This document shows, one piece after another, positions 44,958 to 53,200 of a stretch of 64,000 nucleotides of DNA. The notes under the pieces were generated by a model, which searched no databases, was not told the origin of the DNA, and saw nothing but the letters and a program-made list of their open reading frames with translations. How positions within the stretch are numbered: position 1 is the first letter of the stretch; each line of letters starts with the position of its first letter. The stretch comes from Sphingobium cyanobacteriorum. GTDB taxonomy: Bacteria; Pseudomonadota; Alphaproteobacteria; Sphingomonadales; Sphingomonadaceae. The DNA lies in NCBI RefSeq assembly GCF_030580935.1, contig NZ_JAUQOM010000005.1:124001-188000 (forward strand), given 5' to 3'. A program made the position numbers and the translations under genes.

Positions 44958-45868
44958 GCTGCGCCGGCCTCCACATGTGGACCCTGATCAAAAGCGTCGG
45001 TCCGTTTCGTGCGCGTGGCGATAAGGCAGCCGACAATGATCAGCATTGCGCCCGCCACCGTGGCCAAGGTCAAACGCTCGCCAAACGCCACCCAGCCCAC
45101 CAGCGCCGCCCAGAGAAAGGCGCTATATTCGACCGGGATCAGCCGCTGCGCCTCTGCCCGCGCATAGGCCCAGGCGAGCGCGGCGAGCGAGGTGAAGGCC
45201 AGGGTCGCGCAAAGCAGCACCAGCGGTACGGCTTTTGCTGACGGGACGACCGCCCAGAAGGGCGCGCCGATGGCAAAGATGGCCAGCATGACGAGATGCT
45301 GGAAGAAGGCGACTTCGATCGGTGAGGCAAGCTGCGCCTGCTGGCGCTGGATGATGAGGTTCCAGGCGAACAGGACCGCCGACATGAGCACCGCGCCCGC
45401 GCCGAGCAGCGCATCGGCGCCATAGCCCCCCTGCACCCGGCCGGACAGGATGATGCCGACGCCCGCCAGGCCCAGCAGGGAAGCGACGACCGCCTGCCGC
45501 CCCACCCTTTCCTTGAGCAGCAAGGCCGCGAGATAGAGGGCGATGAGCGGCGCGATGAAGGAGAGCGCGATCGCTTCTGCCAGCGGCATGCGCAGCAGCG
45601 CCCAGAAGAAGAAACCGGCCATCAGCGCCACCACGGTCCCGCGCAGCAGGTGGATGCGCAGCACCCTGCGCGCGGGCCAGCGCTGGCGGGTGAGCAGCAT
45701 CAGGGCAAGGCCAAGGACCGTTCCGGCGGCAGCGCGCCAGAACAGGGCGTTGTAGAGGCCGATGGCGAGGCCAAGCCCCTTCATCGCCGCATCCATGACG
45801 GAAAAAAGCGCGACCCCCACACAGGTGACGAAAAAGGGAATGGCGAACCCGCCGGATTGTGCACGCAA
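44954..45868 (-). CDS. EamA/DMT family transporter
   Basis: This 304-residue inner membrane protein has about ten hydrophobic helices in two EamA repeats, with FVTCVGVALFSVMDAAMKG at the first helix and PVEYSAFLWAALVGWVAFGE in the second repeat. Drug/metabolite transporters of this type export amino acids, nucleosides or similar compounds. It sits 9 bp downstream of ispG and is coupled to the acetyltransferase gene. Confidence 0.87.
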   Translation of the reverse strand: MRAQSGGFAIPFFVTCVGVALFSVMDAAMKGLGLAIGLYNALFWRAAAGTVLGLALMLLTRQRWPARRVLRIHLLRGTVVALMAGFFFWALLRMPLAEAIALSFIAPLIALYLAALLLKERVGRQAVVASLLGLAGVGIILSGRVQGGYGADALLGAGAVLMSAVLFAWNLIIQRQQAQLASPIEVAFFQHLVMLAIFAIGAPFWAVVPSAKAVPLVLLCATLAFTSLAALAWAYARAEAQRLIPVEYSAFLWAALVGWVAFGERLTLATVAGAMLIIVGCLIATRTKRTDAFDQGPHVEAGAA

Positions 45869-45877
45869 TGGCGGGGC

Positions 45878-47038
45878 CTATTCCGCCGCTTCCGCCTTGC
45901 CCGCGTCGGTCATGTCGGCTTCGACGTTCGACGCTTCGATCTCGGCCGCCTTGGCTTCGACCAGCCTGACGATATGATCGACCATGTCGGCATCCTGCAC
46001 GATATGGTCGGTGACGCCCGACAGATAGACCATATGCTTGCCAGCGCCGCCGCCGGTCAGGCCGATATCGGTCTCGCGCGCTTCGCCGGGGCCGTTGACG
46101 ACGCAGCCCAGCACCGAGAGCGAGAGCGGCGTGTGGATATGCTGGAGCCGTTCCTCCAGCGCCTGCACGGTGCGGATCACGTCGAAGCCCTGGCGCGCGC
46201 AGGAGGGGCAGGAAATGACCTTGACCCCGCGGGTGCGGATGCCGAGCGATTTCAATATCTCATAACCGACCCGCACTTCCTCCTCCGGTTCGGCGGAAAG
46301 CGAGACGCGAATCGTGTCGCCGATCCCGGCCCAGAGCAGGTTGCCGATGCCGATCGCGCTCTTCACCGTCCCGCCGATCAGGCCGCCGGCCTCGGTGATG
46401 CCCAGGTGCAGCGGGCAGTCGACCGCATCGGCAAGCTGCGCATAGGCGGCGACGGCGAGGAATATGTCGCTTGCCTTCACCGCAACCTTGTAGGCGTGGA
46501 AATCCTGGTCCTGGAGCAGCTTGATATGGTCGAGCGCGGATTCGACCAGCGCGTCGGGGCATGGCTCGCCATATTTTTCGAGCAGATCCTTTTCGAGGCT
46601 GCCGGCGTTGACGCCGATGCGGATCGAGCAGCCATTGGCCTTGGCCGCGTCGACCACTTCCTTCACCCGCGCTTCGCTGCCGATGTTGCCCGGATTGATG
46701 CGCAGGCAGGCAGCGCCTGCATCGGCCGCTTCAAGCGCGCGTTTATAGTGGAAATGGATGTCGGCGACGATCGGCACGCGCGCCGCGCGGACGATCTGCT
46801 TCAGGGCTGCGGTCGATTCCTCGTCGGGGCAGGACACGCGGATGATGTCGACGCCCGCTTCCTCGCAGCGGCGGATCTGGTCGATCGTGCCCTTGATATC
46901 GTGGGTCAGCGTGTTGGTCATGGTCTGGACCGTGACCGGCGCACCGCCGCCGACGGGGACATTGCCGACCATGATCTGGCGCGACTGCCGCCGCGCTATG
47001 TCGCGCCAGGGGCGCAGGCCGGGATTATGGTCAGACAT
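45878..47038 (-). CDS. ispG: 4-hydroxy-3-methylbut-2-enyl-diphosphate synthase
   Basis: This 386-residue iron-sulfur enzyme performs the penultimate step of the MEP isoprenoid pathway. Seen motifs: [20 protein letters not shown] at the N-terminus, [16 protein letters not shown], and the C-terminal cluster ligands in [14 protein letters not shown] and [19 protein letters not shown] with the conserved Glu. The length is that of the bacterial short (GcpE) form. The C-terminal tail is Ala/Glu-rich. First gene of a minus-strand run with the EamA transporter and the acetyltransferase. Confidence 0.95.
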   Translation of the reverse strand: MSDHNPGLRPWRDIARRQSRQIMVGNVPVGGGAPVTVQTMTNTLTHDIKGTIDQIRRCEEAGVDIIRVSCPDEESTAALKQIVRAARVPIVADIHFHYKRALEAADAGAACLRINPGNIGSEARVKEVVDAAKANGCSIRIGVNAGSLEKDLLEKYGEPCPDALVESALDHIKLLQDQDFHAYKVAVKASDIFLAVAAYAQLADAVDCPLHLGITEAGGLIGGTVKSAIGIGNLLWAGIGDTIRVSLSAEPEEEVRVGYEILKSLGIRTRGVKVISCPSCARQGFDVIRTVQALEERLQHIHTPLSLSVLGCVVNGPGEARETDIGLTGGGAGKHMVYLSGVTDHIVQDADMVDHIVRLVEAKAAEIEASNVEADMTDAGKAEAAE

Positions 47039-47148
47039 GAAAAGAGGCTCCGTCAGCTAAGAAGCCTCTATAGGGATGTTTTGTGGCGGTTAGAAGCAGG
47101 AGTCCTTGTGTGTTTCAGCTTTGCTGAAACGTGCCGCACCAGCGCGCG

Positions 47149-47159
47149 CCCCCCCCCCC
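47149..47159. repeat. Run of 11 cytosines
   Basis: A homopolymer of 11 C lies between ispG and the porin gene, outside any gene. It could be a sequencing artefact or slip in vivo. A nearby inverted repeat GTTTCAGC-TTT-GCTGAAAC (47112-47130) lies beyond the porin stop but has no T-tract. Confidence 0.6.
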
Positions 47160-47218
47160 GACCGACCGCAGACAATCCTGAATGGGTGGCCGGGTGGTGC
47201 GGGCTGGTGCGACGACAC

Positions 47219-48607
47219 TTAAAAACGCAGCGTGACCGATGCGGCGACCTGATCGGCATTGCCGCTGGTCCGGGCCAGCGTCGTCGCGGTGACGGTGGCC
47301 GGCGACGGATAATAGCTGTCCGGGCGGATGATGTTCGCCTTTTCCACGAAAATATGGGCGTAGCTGAGGTTCAGCGCCGCCGCCGAGGAGATGTTGAAAG
47401 TCGCCCCGCCGGTGAGCCAGACGCGATCGCCATCAGGGACGCGGGTGGTCAGATGCTGCGGATTGGTCGGCGAACGATCGAACATCGTGCCCGCGCGCAG
47501 GGTGAGCGCGGGGCTGACATCATATTCGCCGCCGGCGCTGACCGAATAGCTGTCGCGATAATCCAGTTCCTTGTTGGTCGTGCCGGCCGCCGAAGTGACG
47601 GCGATGCCCTTGAACCGCGACCAGTTATACCATTTGGCCGTGACCATCACGCGCAACCTGGGCGTCAGCCTGTGCATCATGGAGATGGTGGCGATATCAG
47701 GCAGGTTCAGCGGTGCGGTGACTGCGAAATCGCCATTGCCCGCCGCGATCGGGCCGAGCAGGCCGGACACGGTCTGCGTGCCGGCCAGCGTGTGGCTGAT
47801 GCCCGATCGATAGTGCACGCCCCAGTTGGTGTCGCCACTGGTGTAGAACAGGCCCGCATTCCAGCCGACCGACCAGTCATCGCCCTTCAGGCTGGCAAAG
47901 CCGTCAGGAAGCGCAACAAGCGCTAACCCGGAAGCTGGTCCGGAGGGCGCAAAAGGTCCAGAAGGACCGCCTGGCACAGCAACAATCTGATTTGGGAATA
48001 ATTGTGGCAAGGCGTTGGTCAGTTCAGCCTTCACATATTGCACGTCCACGCCGCCGCCGATGGAAAGGCTGTCGGTGAACTTATAAGCGAAGGACGGCTG
48101 AATATTGTAGGTTTTAAGGTCGGTGTAGAGCGAATCATAGCGACCGAAAAAGCCGTCGTCATATTCCAGCTTCAGTCCGAAAGGCGCGTTGACGCCCAGA
48201 CCGAGCCACAGACGGTCGCTGACCTGCGCGCTGGCGTAGAAGCTGGGGATGGGGATGACGCTTTCGAACGGATTGCCGCCATCGTTGCCGGAGATCGGAT
48301 CATTCGCATTTGGGAAAAGCACTGTCCGAGGCAGAGTCCGGCTACTACCCCGATTGCTCTGGCGCGCCGACGCGAACAGCGCGATTCCACCGACCGAAGT
48401 TTGAATGCCGTCCAACTGCGTCATCGCCGCCGGGTTGAAATAGATGGTCGAGGGGTCGTCCCCCGCCGCCGCGCCGCCGGACAGGGCGCGGCCGGTTTCG
48501 AGCGGCGATTGTTCCTGAAGATAGAATCCGCCGGCAAAGGCCGGTAGCGGCGCGACCATGACCGCGCTGGCGAACAGGGCGTAGGCAAGACGGCGGCTGG
48601 GGAACAT
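47219..48607 (-). CDS. OmpP1/FadL/TodX-family outer membrane channel
   Basis: This 462-residue outer membrane protein has a signal peptide (RRLAYALFASAVMVAPLPAFA) and the FadL-type plug start GGFYLQEQSPLETGRALSGG with TIYFNPAAMTQLDG, the NPA motif that lines the hatch. The rest is beta-barrel with Phe at the C-terminal end. FadL relatives carry long-chain fatty acids or hydrophobic aromatics across the outer membrane. AGAGGAT precedes ATG 48607. It is transcribed alone between two hairpins. Confidence 0.88.
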   Translation of the reverse strand: MFPSRRLAYALFASAVMVAPLPAFAGGFYLQEQSPLETGRALSGGAAAGDDPSTIYFNPAAMTQLDGIQTSVGGIALFASARQSNRGSSRTLPRTVLFPNANDPISGNDGGNPFESVIPIPSFYASAQVSDRLWLGLGVNAPFGLKLEYDDGFFGRYDSLYTDLKTYNIQPSFAYKFTDSLSIGGGVDVQYVKAELTNALPQLFPNQIVAVPGGPSGPFAPSGPASGLALVALPDGFASLKGDDWSVGWNAGLFYTSGDTNWGVHYRSGISHTLAGTQTVSGLLGPIAAGNGDFAVTAPLNLPDIATISMMHRLTPRLRVMVTAKWYNWSRFKGIAVTSAAGTTNKELDYRDSYSVSAGGEYDVSPALTLRAGTMFDRSPTNPQHLTTRVPDGDRVWLTGGATFNISSAAALNLSYAHIFVEKANIIRPDSYYPSPATVTATTLARTSGNADQVAASVTLRF

Positions 48608-48820
48608 GGAATATCCTCTGCTTAGACATGCGACTCTTGTGCTGCCGGTGGTCAGCGCCATTGCGAGGGGAGCGGACCGGCTTATGCGCGAAGCCGCTTA
48701 CCAAAGATGCGGTTAATTTCCAGTATCGAACGGCCGTAAAAAGGTGCGTTTCCTGCTGCGCGTGATGGTTAGCAGTCTGTGGACGTTACGGCCCCGCACG
48801 AAAGCGACGCTAAAAAAAGC

Positions 48821-48847
48821 AAAAAAAAGCCGCCTGTGAAGGCGGCT
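48821..48847 (-). terminator. Rho-independent terminator of RNA element B
   Basis: On the minus strand AGCCGCC-TTCACA-GGCGGCT forms a perfect 7-bp stem with a 6-nt loop followed by eight T. A further T-run follows a few bases later. It ends the transcript coming from the phosphomannomutase side. Confidence 0.88.
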
Positions 48848-48950
48848 GTAAAGTTTTAGGAGAGGATGCCTGAAAGGCCCGTTCCTTTTGCGGTGCAGCG
48901 AGAATTGTCGCAAATGCGAAAGATGCGTGTCTGATTGCATTTTCTGCAAC
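48821..48950 (-). ncRNA. RNA element B, homologous to element A at 41.8 kb
   Basis: The minus strand shows TTGCA-GAAAA-TGCAA as a 5' hairpin (48935-48949), then TCGCATTTGCGA which can itself fold, GCCTTTCAGGC as a short hairpin, the CU-rich ATCCTCTCCT, AAAACTTTA and a terminator. All blocks lie at the same distances as in element A, while loops and terminator stems differ in sequence, so structure appears conserved. It starts about 80 nt after the phosphomannomutase stop in a gene-free gap of 423 bp, so a promoter of its own is possible. The exposed CU-rich stretch would pair with Shine-Dalgarno sequences. Confidence 0.6.
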
Positions 48951-48967
48951 CATGGGCATCACTCCTG

Positions 48968-48984
48968 CTTTCCCTAAGGGAAAG
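48968..48984. promoter_or_regulatory. Inverted repeat upstream of RNA element B
   Basis: CTTTCCCTAAGGGAAAG is an inverted repeat with 8-bp arms and one central base, 18 bp upstream of the first hairpin of RNA element B on the minus strand. It could be a regulator-binding site of the element's promoter. No clear -35/-10 pair could be assigned. Confidence 0.35.
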
Positions 48985-49030
48985 TTGCACAAGAAAACGG
49001 TATCGATCCCGAAAAATATCCGGCCGATCG

Positions 49031-50413
49031 TTACATTTCCGATTCGGACCCGCGCGATACGCCCGAATCAGCCAGGTGCGAATCCAGTTGCCCCAGCAGC
49101 AACGCCAGACCCGATTCGTCGCACGCCTCTGCCCGCGCTACCAATGCGGCCTGGGTATTGGACGCGCGCAACAGCCACCAGCCAACGGGTGTGCGCACAC
49201 GGGCGCCGTCGATCGCGCAGATGTCCGCACCGGCCGCGCGCAACCGGGCCAGCACTTCCCCGATCACCGCGAATTTGCGCGATTCAGGCACGGGGAAACG
49301 TAATTCAGGGGTGATGATGCTGGTCGGCAGACCATCACAAAGCCGGGTAACGCTCTGGCCCAGCGCCGAAACGAGCCGGATCAGGCGGACAGCGGCGTAA
49401 AGGCCGTCATCATAGCCGGGATAATCGTCGGCGAAGAAGAGATGGCCGGTCGTTTCGCCACCCAGCGGGCTGCCAGTCTGCTTCATTCTGGACTTGATAT
49501 GGCTGTGCCCGGTTTTCCACATGTCGGGCTGTCCGCCCAGATCGGTGATGCGGTCAAAAACGGTCTGGCTGGCCTTCACATCGGCCACGATCAGCGCGCC
49601 AGGCCGCTTTTGCAGGACATGCTGCGCGAAGAGTCCGAGCAACTGGTCGCCGGCGATCACCCGTCCCCGCCCGTCCACCACGCCGATGCGGTCGCCGTCA
49701 CCATCGAAAGCCACACCGAAATCGAGCCGCTTGTCGCGGACAAGCGCGCGCAGATCAGCCAGATTCTTCTCTTCGGAAGGATCGGGATGATGGTTGGGAA
49801 AATGGCCGTCTGGCTGGGTGAAGAGCAGATGATGCTCACCGGGGAGCAGTTGCGCGAGTTTCTCGACCACCGGCCCGGCCGCGCCATTGCCCGCGTCCCA
49901 GCCGATGCGGCAGGCGGGACCATCGAAGCCCTGCATCAGCCGCGCGACATAGGCATCCATGATGGCGATGGTGTCGACCGCGCCTGCGCCCGATTCCCAG
50001 TCGCCCGCCGCCGCCATCGCGCCCAGCGTCTGAATGTCCGCGCCGAAGAAGGGCGCGTGGCGGTGCACCAGCTTGAAGCCATTCTGATCGCCGGGATTAT
50101 GGCTGCCGGTTATCTGGATGCCGCCATCCACATCGGCCGTCATTTCGGCATGATATAGCATGGGCGTCGGGCCAAGGCCGATGCGCAGCACGGCGATGCC
50201 GGTCGCCACCAGCCCCGCGACCAGCGCATCCTCCAGCATCGGCGAACTCAGCCGTCCGTCACGGCCCACAGCGATGCGTCGACCGCCCGCGCGGGCGATG
50301 ACCGTGCCGAAGCTGCGACCCAGCGCCCAGGCGTCGGCGGCGTGGAGCGTATCCCCCACCGTGCCGCGCAGATCATAGTCGCGCAGCAGGATCGGGTCGA
50401 AACAATGGCTCAC
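49031..50413 (-). CDS. Phosphomannomutase/phosphoglucomutase
   Basis: This 460-residue alpha-D-phosphohexomutase interconverts mannose- or glucose-6-phosphate and the 1-phosphates, feeding surface polysaccharide synthesis. It shows LLRDYDLRGTVGDTL at the start, GGIQITGSHNPGDQNGFKL near residue 97 with the phosphoserine, FDGDGDRIGVVD near 240 for metal binding, and GGETTGHLFFADDYPGYDDG near 325 for sugar recognition, as in AlgC-type enzymes. Its stop lies about 80 nt before RNA element B, and its start overlaps the J-domain gene by 4 nt. Confidence 0.9.
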   Translation of the reverse strand: MSHCFDPILLRDYDLRGTVGDTLHAADAWALGRSFGTVIARAGGRRIAVGRDGRLSSPMLEDALVAGLVATGIAVLRIGLGPTPMLYHAEMTADVDGGIQITGSHNPGDQNGFKLVHRHAPFFGADIQTLGAMAAAGDWESGAGAVDTIAIMDAYVARLMQGFDGPACRIGWDAGNGAAGPVVEKLAQLLPGEHHLLFTQPDGHFPNHHPDPSEEKNLADLRALVRDKRLDFGVAFDGDGDRIGVVDGRGRVIAGDQLLGLFAQHVLQKRPGALIVADVKASQTVFDRITDLGGQPDMWKTGHSHIKSRMKQTGSPLGGETTGHLFFADDYPGYDDGLYAAVRLIRLVSALGQSVTRLCDGLPTSIITPELRFPVPESRKFAVIGEVLARLRAAGADICAIDGARVRTPVGWWLLRASNTQAALVARAEACDESGLALLLGQLDSHLADSGVSRGSESEM

Positions 50414-50844
50414 CCCTGCGCCCGATCGTCCAGCAACAGGTCGCGCGCGGCGTTGATCTGGGCGGCGAGCGCTTCGGTGCCGCCCTTGTCGGGATGGACC
50501 GAGGCGATCAGGCGGCGATGGGCGGCGCGGATCGCCTGTGCGTCGGCATCGGGCGCAACGCCCAGCAGCGCGCGCGCCCTTGCCACGTCATCGGCGGGTG
50601 GCGGGGCGATCGGGGCGGCGGGCCGCTGGCGCGCCTTGGCCCGGCGATTGCCCTGCCTGGCGAAGAAGAGCGCTGCGCCGATCAGCAGCGGTGCGCCCAG
50701 CACCGGCTTGCCCTTGGCCGCCAGCACCGCGCCCACCAGCGCCGCGCCGAGCGCCATGCCATCCTTTGCCGTCATGCGTTGCAGCCTTCCCGTCCAGATC
50801 AGCCAGATCGCCAGCGCGGCGAGCAACAGCGCGAGCGCGCCCAT
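50410..50844 (-). CDS. Membrane-anchored J-domain protein
   Basis: This 144-residue protein starts with a hydrophobic helix (ALALLLAALAIWLIWTG) and a second hydrophobic stretch near residue 30-60, then carries a C-terminal J domain with ARALLGVAPDADAQAIRAAHRRLIASVHPDKGG, holding the HPD motif that stimulates DnaK ATPase. This arrangement resembles mitochondrial TIM14-like proteins and their alphaproteobacterial relatives. It lies between mipZ and the phosphomannomutase gene, with stop-start overlaps on both sides. Confidence 0.85.
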   Translation of the reverse strand: MGALALLLAALAIWLIWTGRLQRMTAKDGMALGAALVGAVLAAKGKPVLGAPLLIGAALFFARQGNRRAKARQRPAAPIAPPPADDVARARALLGVAPDADAQAIRAAHRRLIASVHPDKGGTEALAAQINAARDLLLDDRAQG

Positions 50845-51650
50845 CAGGCTGCGCCGAGCAGGTCCAGCGACGCCAGGCCCTCGCCAGTCGGCAGCGCCAG
50901 GCCAGACACCATTTCGCGCAGTTCCTGCCGCGCGGCGATATGGCTGACGCCCAGTTCGCCCAGATGCCCCTTGTCGAGCAGGGTGAGGCCGGAGGGGAAG
51001 AGTTCGCGGAAGATGACGCGCTCCGACAGGCCCGGAATGACCCGGAAGCCGACCCGGCGCGACAATTCCATCAGCGCGTCGCCAACCCGCTTCTTGTTGC
51101 GGGCGTCATGATGCTGGACGCGGTTGCGCAGCACCACCCAGTCGATCGACACGCCATCGACCTTTGCCCGCGCCTTGCGCGTTTCGAAGATGAGTTCGGA
51201 ATAGAAGGACAGGCGGCGCACCTTGAAGGTTTCGGGATCGACCTGGCCGATCAGGTCGAAATCGACGAAACTGTCGTTCATCGGCGTCACCAGCGTGTTG
51301 GCGTGCGGAGCGATATGACGGGCGAACAGGTCGTCACGACCGGGCGTGTCGACGACCAGGAAATCCTTGCCCACCGCCAGCGCTATCACCTGGTCGTCAA
51401 GCGCGGCGATGCTGTCGCCGGTAAAGACCGCAAAATCGGGGGTCGGCAGCTCTATGGCGCGGCGACGCGCGGTTTCGCGGCGATTTTCCATATAGCGGGT
51501 CACGGTGCGCTGGCGCGGATCGAGGTCGATCATGCCGACACGATGGCCCAGCGCGGACAGCGCGATGGCGGTGTGGACCGCCGTGGTCGACTTGCCGGTG
51601 CCACCCTTTTCATTGGCGAAAACGATGAGATGCGGCTGCGGATTGCCCAT
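50844..51650 (-). CDS. mipZ: Division-site positioning ATPase MipZ
   Basis: This 268-residue ParA/MinD-type ATPase has the deviant Walker A NEKGGTGKSTTAVHTAIAL, LGHRVGMIDLDPRQRTVTRYMENR and FLVVDTPGRDD as Walker B. The DPRQ-TVTRY-NR signature and the length are those of MipZ, which forms bipolar gradients with ParB and inhibits FtsZ away from midcell in alphaproteobacteria lacking Min proteins. It lies close to the predicted origin, and divergent from panC. Confidence 0.9.
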   Translation of the reverse strand: MGNPQPHLIVFANEKGGTGKSTTAVHTAIALSALGHRVGMIDLDPRQRTVTRYMENRRETARRRAIELPTPDFAVFTGDSIAALDDQVIALAVGKDFLVVDTPGRDDLFARHIAPHANTLVTPMNDSFVDFDLIGQVDPETFKVRRLSFYSELIFETRKARAKVDGVSIDWVVLRNRVQHHDARNKKRVGDALMELSRRVGFRVIPGLSERVIFRELFPSGLTLLDKGHLGELGVSHIAARQELREMVSGLALPTGEGLASLDLLGAA

Positions 51651-51758
51651 TGGACCCTGATAACCCCGTTGATTGTCGCAATGTTTGTTGACGGTCGCGC
51701 CAGCGGAAGCCTAGCAGGACAGCATCATCCTGTCGCCCTTATCGGAGCCGTTCTTTCC

Positions 51759-52604
51759 GTGCAAACGCTGCGTGACCTGCCCGCCCTCCGCTCTGCCATC
51801 GACATATTGAAAAGCGACGGAAAGCCGCTGGTTCTGGTGCCGACCATGGGCGCGCTGCATGACGGGCACATGGCGCTGGTGGAAGAAGCCCGCCGACATG
51901 GGCGCCATGTCGTCGTGTCGATCTTCGTCAATCCCCGGCAATTTGGCGAACATGAGGATCTGGACGCCTATCCCCGGCGCGAAGCCAAGGATGCGCAGAT
52001 GCTGAGCGCAGCGGGAGTCGATATTCTGTGGGCGCCGGGCGTGGAGGTCATGTACCCTACCGGCTATGCCACCACTGTCAGCGTGTCGGGGATCAGCGAC
52101 GGGCTGGACGGCGCGGCGCGGCCAGGCCATTTCGACGGGGTCGCGACGGTGGTGACGAAGCTGTTCAACCAGGTGCAGCCCGATGTCGCGATCTTTGGCG
52201 AGAAGGATTATCAGCAACTGGCGGTGATCCGTCGCTTCGTCGCCGACCTCGACCTCGACATAGAGATTGTGGGGATGCCGACCCAGCGGGCCGAGGACGG
52301 CCTCGCCCTGTCATCCCGCAACGCCTATCTGACCGACGAGGAGCGCAAGGCGGCGCTGGCCCTGCCCCGCGCGCTGGGCGAGGCGAAACGGCATATCGAA
52401 CGGGGTGAGCCGGTCGCAGGCGTGCTGGCGCAGGCGATCGCGGCGCTGGCGGCGCATGGTTTCGGCCCGATCGACTATGTGACGCTGTGCGACGCGGCGA
52501 CATTGGAACCGATGCAGGTGCTGGACCGGCCCGCCCGGCTGCTGGGCGCGGCGAAGCTGGGCAAGACCCGGCTGATCGATAACATCGCGGTCGATCCAGC
52601 CTGA
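51759..52604 (+). CDS. panC: Pantothenate synthetase
   Basis: This 281-residue enzyme joins pantoate and beta-alanine with ATP. Motifs seen are LVPTMGALHDGHMALVEEAR with the HxGH-type signature, FVNPRQFGEHEDLDAYPR, VATVVTKLFNQVQPDVAIFGEKDYQQL and GLALSSRNAYL with the KMSKS-like SSRN. The start is GTG 51759 with GGAG upstream; the frame extends far back but the sequence there is antisense to mipZ. Divergent from mipZ. Confidence 0.93.
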   Translation: MQTLRDLPALRSAIDILKSDGKPLVLVPTMGALHDGHMALVEEARRHGRHVVVSIFVNPRQFGEHEDLDAYPRREAKDAQMLSAAGVDILWAPGVEVMYPTGYATTVSVSGISDGLDGAARPGHFDGVATVVTKLFNQVQPDVAIFGEKDYQQLAVIRRFVADLDLDIEIVGMPTQRAEDGLALSSRNAYLTDEERKAALALPRALGEAKRHIERGEPVAGVLAQAIAALAAHGFGPIDYVTLCDAATLEPMQVLDRPARLLGAAKLGKTRLIDNIAVDPA

Positions 52605-52747
52605 TTCAGGCGAACTGCTTGATCAGCCCGCCGACCGCCCAGCCCGCCCAGGTGCGCGGGCCATAGCCCCGGCCGACCCGCCTGGAGCGGGATGACGGCA
52701 GATTGATCCACTGCGTCCTTGCGCGCGCAAGGACGAATCAAACGATT

Positions 52748-53188
52748 TTAGAAAGGCTTCACGATCACGGCGATGACGATGACGGCCGCGGCGATGCCGG
52801 GGACTTCGTTGAGCATCCGCAACTGCCTGTCGGTCAGCGGCCGCTGGCCCCGCGCCAGCTTTTTCGTATAGCCCGCGATCCAGCCATGATAGCCCGACAG
52901 GCCGAGCACGAAGAGCAGTTTCAGGTGAAACCAGCCGAAATGCCACGCGCCGATCTCCACCATCAGCATCAGGCCGAACAGCCAGGTGAGGACCAGCGAG
53001 GGATTGAGGATGATCTTGAGCAGCCGCGTCTCGCGCGCGATCCAGCTTTTGTCCTCCGGCGATCCCGGCGTTGTTTCCTGATGATAGACGAAGAAACGGG
53101 GCATCATGAACAGCCCCGCCATCAGGAAGATGACGAAGATGACATGGGCGGCCTTCACCCAGAGATAGGCGGCGCCGAGATAGGCCAT
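52748..53188 (-). CDS. hemJ: Protoporphyrinogen oxidase HemJ
   Basis: This 146-residue four-helix membrane protein belongs to the HemJ (UPF0093) family: LWVKAAHVIFVIFLMAGLFMMPRFFVYH with the conserved His, then WFHLKLLFVLGLSGYHGWI and NEVPGIAAAVIVIAVIVKPF at the C-terminus. It oxidises protoporphyrinogen IX in bacteria lacking HemG/HemY. GGGAG lies 8 nt before ATG 53188. It follows hemE by 12 bp, so both belong to a heme operon. Confidence 0.92.
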   Translation of the reverse strand: MAYLGAAYLWVKAAHVIFVIFLMAGLFMMPRFFVYHQETTPGSPEDKSWIARETRLLKIILNPSLVLTWLFGLMLMVEIGAWHFGWFHLKLLFVLGLSGYHGWIAGYTKKLARGQRPLTDRQLRMLNEVPGIAAAVIVIAVIVKPF

Positions 53189-53200
53189 GGTCAAAACTCC

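Noticed and set aside
47112..47130. Inverted repeat GTTTCAGC-TTT-GCTGAAAC as a terminator of the porin gene
   Set aside because: No T-tract follows and it lies about 90 bp beyond the stop; too weak to list as a terminator.
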